Of a DNA stretch of 11,699 nt, positions 6,555 through 11,699 are shown piece by piece. Source of the DNA: Cyanobacteria bacterium UBA3803 (lineage in GTDB: Bacteria > Cyanobacteriota > Vampirovibrionia > Gastranaerophilales > Gastranaerophilaceae); assembly GCA_002369055.1 (NCBI GenBank), contig DFEL01000080.1:1-11699 (forward strand). The letters run 5' to 3'. Positions within the stretch are counted from its first letter, which is position 1. Each line of letters opens with the position of its first letter. The position numbers and the translations under genes were made by a program. The notes under the pieces were generated by a model. That model saw nothing but the letters and a program-made list of their open reading frames with translations, searched no databases and was not told the origin of the DNA.

Positions 6555-9500
6555 ATGTACATAAAGCAACTTGAAATTGATAATTTTAAGTCTTTTGCTC
6601 GAAAAGTTGATATACCGATGTTAGAAGGATTTACCACTGTATCGGGTCCAAACGGTTCGGGTAAAAGTAATATTATTGACAGCGTGCTGTTTGCACTTGG
6701 ATTAGCGAGTGCAAGAAGTTTACGTGCCGAAAAAGTTGCACATCTTATTTCTACATACACAAATAAAAATGAAGCAACAGTTAAAGTTACTTTTTCCGGA
6801 ATAGAAAATGAGCCTGATTTTTCTGTTGCAAGACGCTTAAAAAAAGCTTCTAACGGTACATATTTAAGCACATACTACCTAAATGACAAAGTTTCTACCG
6901 TTACTGATATACATTCCCTTTTAGAAAGATATAATATTACGCCGAACAGTTACAACGTAATTATGCAATCTGATGTAATGAGTATAACAAATTGCACCGC
7001 AAACGAAAGAAGAAAAATTGTAGATGAGATTGCAGGAGTAGCAGACTTTGACAGACGTATAGAACAGGCTACAAAAGAACTTGATACTGTTGAGAGCCGT
7101 GTTGAAAAAACTAATTTTATTCTTGCAGAAGTTGAAGGTAGATTACAACAACTTGAAGAAGAAAAAGAGGTTGCATTAAAATATCAAAAATACAAAGAAG
7201 AAAAAACAGGTTACGAAAGCCAAATTCACGCTGTAAGATTTTTTGATATTAAAAGAAATCTTGAAAAAGCACACGAAAATATTTTAGAATTCGGTAAAAA
7301 GAAAAAAGAAGCAGAGCTTGATTTAAAAGATACATCTGAAAAGTTAAATTTAATAAAAGAAAAATATGACGAAATTGCAAAAGAAGCAAAAGAAAAAGGC
7401 GAAGATAAACAGCTAGAACTAAAAAAGCAAGCCGAAGAATTAAAAGGTTCAATTGACAGAAAAAATAGTGCTATTATATATGCTGAAAAGCAAATTTCAG
7501 ATACCCTAAAATCAATTGAAAACGCTATTAACGGTATTGATAGTCAAAAGAAACAAATCGAAGACACTAAATTAAAAATTGAACTTAAACAAGATGAAAT
7601 AAAAGTCATTGATAATGATATTGCGGATAAAAATAAAGAACTTAAAGACGTATTATCAGAAATATCAGGTCTGAGTGAAACTGCTGATCACTATATAGAA
7701 AAAATAAATGCACTAAGAAACAAAAAAGATGAGTTAAAAGACACTGAAAGTAAACTTTTGCAAGAGAAATTGCCTCTTGAAAACGAACTAAAAAATCTTA
7801 AAGAAAAAATAACACAAGCAAAACAAACACTTTTAACTCTTGAAAAGTTTAAAGAAGATTTTGAAACCGAAAAAGATAAGCGTGAATTGGAAATTCAAAA
7901 TCTGGAAAAAGAAATTGAAGACTTAAAAATTGTGCATACAAAATTAATGAATGATGCACAAACAAATAAAAATGAACTTGAAGACATAAATTTTCAAATA
8001 AATACTGTTTATAAAAGTATCTCAAAATTGCAAGCACAAAAAGAAGTTCATCAGGCAAATTCAAATTATGCAGTTGAATATGTAATGAATGCAGGCATAA
8101 AAGGTGTTCACGCACCAATAGTAAAACTGGGAAAAGTAGATAAAGAATATGCACTTGCACTGGAAACTGCTATTGGCGGAAGAATGGAGCATATTGTTGT
8201 TGAAAACGAATATGTAGCATCAAGTGCCATTGAAATTTTAAAATCAAGCGGAGCCGGCAGAGCAACTTTTGTGCCGCTCAATAAAATAAAAAAAGCACCA
8301 TCAAATCTATCTTTGCCAAATGACAAAGGTGTTATTGATTTTGCAATAAATTTAATTGATTTTGACGATATATATCTTGATGCATTTTTCTATGCGGTAG
8401 GTGATACTCTTGTTGTAGAAAATGAGAGTGTTGCACGAAAATTAATCGGCAAATATCGCATGGTTACTTTAACTGGTGAAATATACGAAAAAGCAGGTTC
8501 TATTACAGGCGGAAAAGCAAGACGTTCAGGACCAAAATTTAGCCAAAACGATGACGAAGAACTTGAAAAATTAAAAATTAAGCAAAATAAACTTGAAGAA
8601 GACTTAAAAAAAGCAACTGAAGAAAAAGACGAAATAGAAAAAAAATCGTTAAAGGTTCGTACAGATTATTCGGAAACAATAACTGCTTTAAGTGAGGCAA
8701 AAGCAGATTTTAAACGCTTTATGTCAAATGCGGAAGAAAGTGAAACAAAATTAGAAGAAACAAGAAATTTCATTAAAATTGAAACTCCTAATATTGATAA
8801 AATTACGACCAAACTGGACAAACTTGAAACAAGAGATGTTGAACTTCATACTCAATTGCTCAATGTTGAAGCACAAATTAAGGAAGTTGAAAGTCTGATA
8901 GATAGCGACACATTAAAGCAACTTAAGTCTAAAACAGAAACAATTGAAGACGGTATAAAATATCTTGAAAAAAATAAAATGCAGGCAGAAAGTGATATAA
9001 ACGAGTTTCAACGACAAATTACATTCTACGAGTCAATTATAAAAACAAGATACGAAGAAATTGAAATAAAGAAGAAAAATAACGAAAAATTTGAATCGGA
9101 CAAAAAAATTGCAAAAGAAGAAATCGAAAGATTAAATGTACAACTTGAAGAATTGAACACAAAAATTGAAGTTATTACAAACCAACTTAAAGAATTGCTG
9201 GATGAACGTGATAAAATAAATGAAGAATTACTTAATCTTGAAAAGCAAAAGCACCTAAAAGAATCAGATATAGAAAAGATAGCGGAACAAGTTGAATCTT
9301 TTAAAGCAAGAAGACGTGAACTTGAACCTCAATTAGAAACCGCAAAACAAGAGCTTGAAGCAACAGGAGTAGATATAAATGCACTTGAGCCTTCTACTGT
9401 TTCAATTGATGAAATAAATGCAAAAATTCAAAGACTTCAAAAGAAAATGGATGAATTGGGCGATGTAAACATGCGTGCAATCAACGATTATGAACGAGTT

Positions 9501-10049
9501 TCAACACGACAAACAGAAATGAAAGAGCAAATTGAAACACTTTCAAAGGAACGTACTCAAATTCTTGAAAGAATGCAAGGCTACGAGCAAATGAAAAAAG
9601 AAGCCTTTATGAAAACATATAATCATCTGAATATTCATTTTAAAGAATCATTTAGAGAATTAGCAGGCGGAGAAGGTACACTTATATTGGAAAATCCTGA
9701 AGAACCTTTTGAAGCAGGTTTAACAATAGATGCTCAACCAAGAGATAAAAAACGTCAGAGATTGGAAAGCATGTCAGGCGGTGAAAAATCAATTACGGCA
9801 CTTGCATTTGTGTTTGCAATACAAAAATATTTGCCTGCACCATTCTATGCTTTTGATGAAGTCGACCAAAGTTTAGACGGAATTAACGTTGAAAAATTAG
9901 CAAATTTAATACTGACTCAATCAAAAAATACGCAATTTATAGTAGTTAGTCACAGAAAACCTATGATAGAATCAGCAAATAGGACTATTGGTGTTACACA
10001 AAAAGAAAAAGGTATCACAAAAGTTACCGGAGTGAAATTAAGAGATTAA
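6555..10049 (+). CDS. smc: Chromosome segregation protein SMC
   Basis: ATPase core of bacterial condensin, 1164 aa, the usual length; two copies with ScpA and ScpB form a ring that extrudes and holds DNA on the nucleoid. Seen in order: Walker A GPNGSGKS (31-38), Q-loop at Q138 within VIMQSDVMSI, a Lys/Glu-rich coiled coil (about 165-500), the hinge (about 510-655, containing GVHAPIV near 517 and AGSITGGKA near 647), a second coiled coil (about 665-1010), the ABC signature MSGGEKS (1073-1079), Walker B FYAFDEVD (1097-1104) and a switch histidine H1133 in VSHRKPM. The head (VLFALGLASARSLRAEK) is the archaeal/cyanobacterial type rather than the Firmicute VLGEQSAKSLRG type. I chose ATG 6555 (MYIKQLEIDNFKSF) over the upstream in-frame TTG 6543, because family members begin there and TTG would lie only about 8 nt into the predicted transcript. 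Confidence 0.97.
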   Translation: MYIKQLEIDNFKSFARKVDIPMLEGFTTVSGPNGSGKSNIIDSVLFALGLASARSLRAEKVAHLISTYTNKNEATVKVTFSGIENEPDFSVARRLKKASNGTYLSTYYLNDKVSTVTDIHSLLERYNITPNSYNVIMQSDVMSITNCTANERRKIVDEIAGVADFDRRIEQATKELDTVESRVEKTNFILAEVEGRLQQLEEEKEVALKYQKYKEEKTGYESQIHAVRFFDIKRNLEKAHENILEFGKKKKEAELDLKDTSEKLNLIKEKYDEIAKEAKEKGEDKQLELKKQAEELKGSIDRKNSAIIYAEKQISDTLKSIENAINGIDSQKKQIEDTKLKIELKQDEIKVIDNDIADKNKELKDVLSEISGLSETADHYIEKINALRNKKDELKDTESKLLQEKLPLENELKNLKEKITQAKQTLLTLEKFKEDFETEKDKRELEIQNLEKEIEDLKIVHTKLMNDAQTNKNELEDINFQINTVYKSISKLQAQKEVHQANSNYAVEYVMNAGIKGVHAPIVKLGKVDKEYALALETAIGGRMEHIVVENEYVASSAIEILKSSGAGRATFVPLNKIKKAPSNLSLPNDKGVIDFAINLIDFDDIYLDAFFYAVGDTLVVENESVARKLIGKYRMVTLTGEIYEKAGSITGGKARRSGPKFSQNDDEELEKLKIKQNKLEEDLKKATEEKDEIEKKSLKVRTDYSETITALSEAKADFKRFMSNAEESETKLEETRNFIKIETPNIDKITTKLDKLETRDVELHTQLLNVEAQIKEVESLIDSDTLKQLKSKTETIEDGIKYLEKNKMQAESDINEFQRQITFYESIIKTRYEEIEIKKKNNEKFESDKKIAKEEIERLNVQLEELNTKIEVITNQLKELLDERDKINEELLNLEKQKHLKESDIEKIAEQVESFKARRRELEPQLETAKQELEATGVDINALEPSTVSIDEINAKIQRLQKKMDELGDVNMRAINDYERVSTRQTEMKEQIETLSKERTQILERMQGYEQMKKEAFMKTYNHLNIHFKESFRELAGGEGTLILENPEEPFEAGLTIDAQPRDKKRQRLESMSGGEKSITALAFVFAIQKYLPAPFYAFDEVDQSLDGINVEKLANLILTQSKNTQFIVVSHRKPMIESANRTIGVTQKEKGITKVTGVKLRD

Positions 10050-10053
10050 AAAT

Positions 10054-10824
10054 ATGGCAGAAGCATTTATTTTTGACAATTTAGAGCAACAAAATAACTA
10101 TCAGGCAGAAGGAATAGAAATTCTTGTACAAATGGCTAAAGCAGGAAAAATAGATCCTTGGAACATAGATATTATTGATGTTACAGATAAATATTTGTCG
10201 CACTTATTTGAAATAAAAGCACAAAATCTTAGAGCAACAAGTAAGACATTATTGTTTGCATCAATTTTACTTCGCCTAAAATCAAATATATTAGAAGGAA
10301 CAGATATTCTTGATTTTGAAGAACAACAAGACGATGACTATGAAATTGTTGATGATGAAATAATTGAAAGTTATGAACCTCCTAAAAATAACATAATATC
10401 CTTTAGCGAAGTATTACAAAGACGTACAAGCGTAAAAATAAATCGTAATCGTACAGTTACATTGAAAGATTTGATACGTCAATTAGAATTTTATGAAAAG
10501 TTAGAAAAAAAACATTCCTTGAAACAGATGCAAGAACGTGCACAAAGACGTATTCGTTCATATGCAAATTTGACTGCTGATGATATTGTTAATTTGGCCC
10601 ATGAAGAATTTATTGAAAATTCTGTAAAAGCAATTCAAACAAAACTTGATAAAATATTTAATACAAATAAAAAAGTAGAATTAAATGAGTTAATTTCAAT
10701 AGGTATGAATAAAATTTCCGCATACATTGCATTGTTATTTTTAACGGCAGAAGGTAAATGTGATTTAGAACAAGATGAATTTTATTCTGACTTATATGTG
10801 GTGAAAGCAGATGGAACAACTTAA
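10054..10824 (+). CDS. scpA: Segregation and condensation protein A (kleisin)
   Basis: Kleisin subunit of the SMC-ScpAB condensin, 256 aa, which bridges the two SMC heads and binds ScpB. The N-terminal helical domain contains GIEILVQMAKAGKIDPWNID (20-39) followed by IIDVTDKYL, matching the cyanobacterial form with IDPW rather than the FEGPLDLLL form of Firmicutes. A strongly acidic linker follows (about 85-108, runs of D and E). The C-terminal winged-helix region ends ISAYIALLFLTAEGKCDLEQ then DEF, the typical kleisin ending that contacts the SMC head. The ATG lies 4 nt after the smc stop with little Shine-Dalgarno signal, so it is probably translated by coupling. Its end overlaps scpB by 14 nt. 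Confidence 0.94.
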   Translation: MAEAFIFDNLEQQNNYQAEGIEILVQMAKAGKIDPWNIDIIDVTDKYLSHLFEIKAQNLRATSKTLLFASILLRLKSNILEGTDILDFEEQQDDDYEIVDDEIIESYEPPKNNIISFSEVLQRRTSVKINRNRTVTLKDLIRQLEFYEKLEKKHSLKQMQERAQRRIRSYANLTADDIVNLAHEEFIENSVKAIQTKLDKIFNTNKKVELNELISIGMNKISAYIALLFLTAEGKCDLEQDEFYSDLYVVKADGTT

Positions 10825-11344
10825 AACACGAATTGAAGCAGTCCTTTTTACAACGGGAAAAGCACTTCAAACGGAAGAAATAGCAGAAATTCTTGAAACA
10901 GACACAGACAGCATTGAGGAAGCAATGCTTGAACTTATCATGGATTATTCATCAAGGGATGGAGCATTGGAAATTGATGATGAAAACGGTTATATATTGC
11001 AAGTAAAAGCCGAACACATGGACATTGTTGAAAAGCTGTGCCCTGTTGACTTAAGACCTGCCGCACTAAAAACATTAACTGTTATAGCATTAAAAGAACC
11101 TATAAGGCAATCCTATTTAAAAGAAATACGTGGTGCAAATGCCTACGAACACGTAAAGGAATTACTTGATTTAGGATTAATTTCAAGACACAAAGATAAA
11201 AACGGTCGTTCTTATAATATAAAAACAACTCCAAAATTTGCAGAATATTTTAAATTAAAAGGTGATGCAAAAACTCTTGCACAAATTCTTGAAGTTGATA
11301 AAGGTATTGCAGACGACGATGAACCTGTTGCAACAATAGATTAA
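10811..11344 (+). CDS. scpB: Segregation and condensation protein B
   Basis: Winged-helix partner of ScpA in condensin, 177 aa, close to the normal length. The N-terminal winged helix opens with the family hallmark KTRIEAVLFTTGKALQTEEI (5-24). The second contains LRPAALKTLTVIALKEPIR and a stretch starting LKEIRGANAYEHVKELLDLG, followed by LISRHKDKNGRSYNIKTTPK, matching the ScpB pattern of an 'RG' motif, a helix and then 'GRP..Y.TT..F'. The start ATG 10811 lies inside scpA in another frame, and the 14-nt overlap suggests coupled synthesis in fixed proportion. No GC-rich terminator follows; only a T-run (11359-11365) lies before the next promoter. Confidence 0.95.
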   Translation: MEQLKTRIEAVLFTTGKALQTEEIAEILETDTDSIEEAMLELIMDYSSRDGALEIDDENGYILQVKAEHMDIVEKLCPVDLRPAALKTLTVIALKEPIRQSYLKEIRGANAYEHVKELLDLGLISRHKDKNGRSYNIKTTPKFAEYFKLKGDAKTLAQILEVDKGIADDDEPVATID

Positions 11345-11370
11345 AGTATAGATTATTCTTTTTTTAAATT

Positions 11371-11386
11371 AATTTGCCTGCAAATT
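11371..11386 (+). repeat. 16-bp palindrome over the -35 box, candidate operator
   Basis: AATTTGC (11371-11377) and GCAAATT (11380-11386) are exact reverse complements separated by CT. The palindrome covers the -35 hexamer (11374-11379) of the downstream promoter and runs into its spacer, the usual place for a repressor that blocks polymerase. As a hairpin it would have only a 2-nt loop, so a dimer-binding DNA site is more likely than an RNA structure. Confidence 0.4.
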
Positions 11387-11402
11387 CTATGCATGATATA
11401 AT
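11374..11402 (+). promoter_or_regulatory. Extended -10 promoter of the partial sensor gene
   Basis: A perfect -10 TATAAT (11397-11402) is preceded by TG at the extended position (11394-11395), and TTGCCT (11374-11379, four of six consensus bases) lies exactly 17 bp upstream. The predicted transcription start is about 11408-11410, coinciding with the ATG at 11409. The downstream gene is therefore likely transcribed apart from scpB. Confidence 0.65.
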
Positions 11403-11408
11403 TTACTT

Positions 11409-11699
11409 ATGAATTGGTATAAGGATATGACAACTCAAAATCGTCTTATAATTTTGGGGCTACTATCAACAACGATAGTAATGCTTTGTCTTACTTGCTT
11501 TGCCGTAGGAAAAATAAAAAAAGATTTGGACAACGGATATAAAAATTTTGGACAAATTATATCAAAAACTTTGGCAATAGAATCGGTTGAAATTACCAAA
11601 GATATACCGGAATTAAGTAAATATGACACTCTACGCTCGCATTCATTGTCAATTTTGGGCAGTAATGATGATATTGCATTTATTGAATTTAAAGATGAA
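11409..11699 (+). CDS. Membrane-anchored protein, sensor-like N-terminus (partial, cut by window edge)
   Basis: An open frame of 97 codons runs from ATG 11409 to the last base without a stop, so only the N-terminus is seen. It begins MNWYKDMTTQNR and has a strong hydrophobic segment (about 13-34, LIILGLLSTTIVMLCLTCFA). Beyond it comes an amphipathic region (KIKKDLDNGYKNFGQIISKT) and an extracytoplasmic-looking stretch (LRSHSLSILGSNDDIAFIEF) of the sort found in the periplasmic sensing domain of histidine kinases, cyclases or chemoreceptors. The catalytic part lies outside the window, so the class cannot be told. An in-frame stop at 11394-11396 limits the upstream extent. ATG 11427 is an alternative start with AAGGA one base before it, too close for a good ribosome-binding site. 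A leaderless message starting at 11409 fits the promoter position. Confidence 0.75.
   Translation, partial: MNWYKDMTTQNRLIILGLLSTTIVMLCLTCFAVGKIKKDLDNGYKNFGQIISKTLAIESVEITKDIPELSKYDTLRSHSLSILGSNDDIAFIEFKDE

Noticed and set aside
7249..8326. Leucine/phenylalanine-rich frames antisense to smc
   Set aside because: These mirror the Lys/Glu-rich coiled-coil codons on the other strand. Apparent membrane segments come from antisense reading of AAA/GAA codons, not from genes.
7249..9400. Repeated Lys/Glu codon tracts in smc as tandem repeats
   Set aside because: They are heptad-like coiled-coil composition without a fixed repeat unit at the DNA level.
11353..11365. T-run after scpB as an intrinsic terminator
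   Set aside because: No adequate stem lies directly before the T-run, and the nearby palindrome (11371-11386) comes after it. It is better read as promoter-region sequence.

Overview
The window is an AT-rich, gene-dense stretch of bacterial chromosome. Three traits point to the cyanobacterial lineage, most likely a non-photosynthetic gut-type relative (Vampirovibrionia/Melainabacteria, Gastranaerophilales-like). The SMC head and the ScpA N-terminus read like their cyanobacterial counterparts, and a Ski2/HelY-type RNA helicase is present. The very low GC and the lack of photosynthesis or transport genes fit a reduced relative better than a free-living cyanobacterium. This placement is inference from remembered family patterns, not from a search.

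Layout. Minus strand, transcribed leftward from about 4240: serS (seryl-tRNA synthetase); two bases later a 164-aa two-span membrane protein of unknown function; then, after a 68-bp gap with a good internal promoter, a 765-aa Ski2/HelY-like helicase that ends near the left edge beside a short hairpin. A 224-bp AT-rich divergent region (4240-4463) separates this block from the plus strand. Plus strand, rightward: a 125-aa orphan protein; a 405-aa TPR protein; a YkgJ-type cysteine-cluster protein that overlaps the TPR gene; a clear sigma70-type promoter; a complete condensin operon smc-scpA-scpB with 4-nt and overlapping junctions; then an independent promoter and the first 97 codons of a membrane-anchored, sensor-like protein cut by the window edge.

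How the genes work together. SMC, ScpA and ScpB form the bacterial condensin that compacts and segregates the chromosome, and here one promoter appears to drive all three. SerS and the helicase serve translation and RNA metabolism. The orphan/TPR/YkgJ trio is the least understood part and is the best candidate for an undescribed unit, but nothing in the sequence fixes its function.

Regulation seen directly. Promoters with 17-bp spacers lie before the helicase, smc and the partial sensor, and a perfect extended -10 lies before the TPR gene. Short inverted repeats overlap the smc and sensor promoters. The TPR and sensor start codons lack a convincing Shine-Dalgarno sequence and sit just after a perfect extended -10, which suggests leaderless or near-leaderless transcripts. 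I found no tRNA, rRNA, CRISPR, insertion sequence, phage gene or replication origin. The window looks like ordinary core chromosome with some lineage-specific genes.
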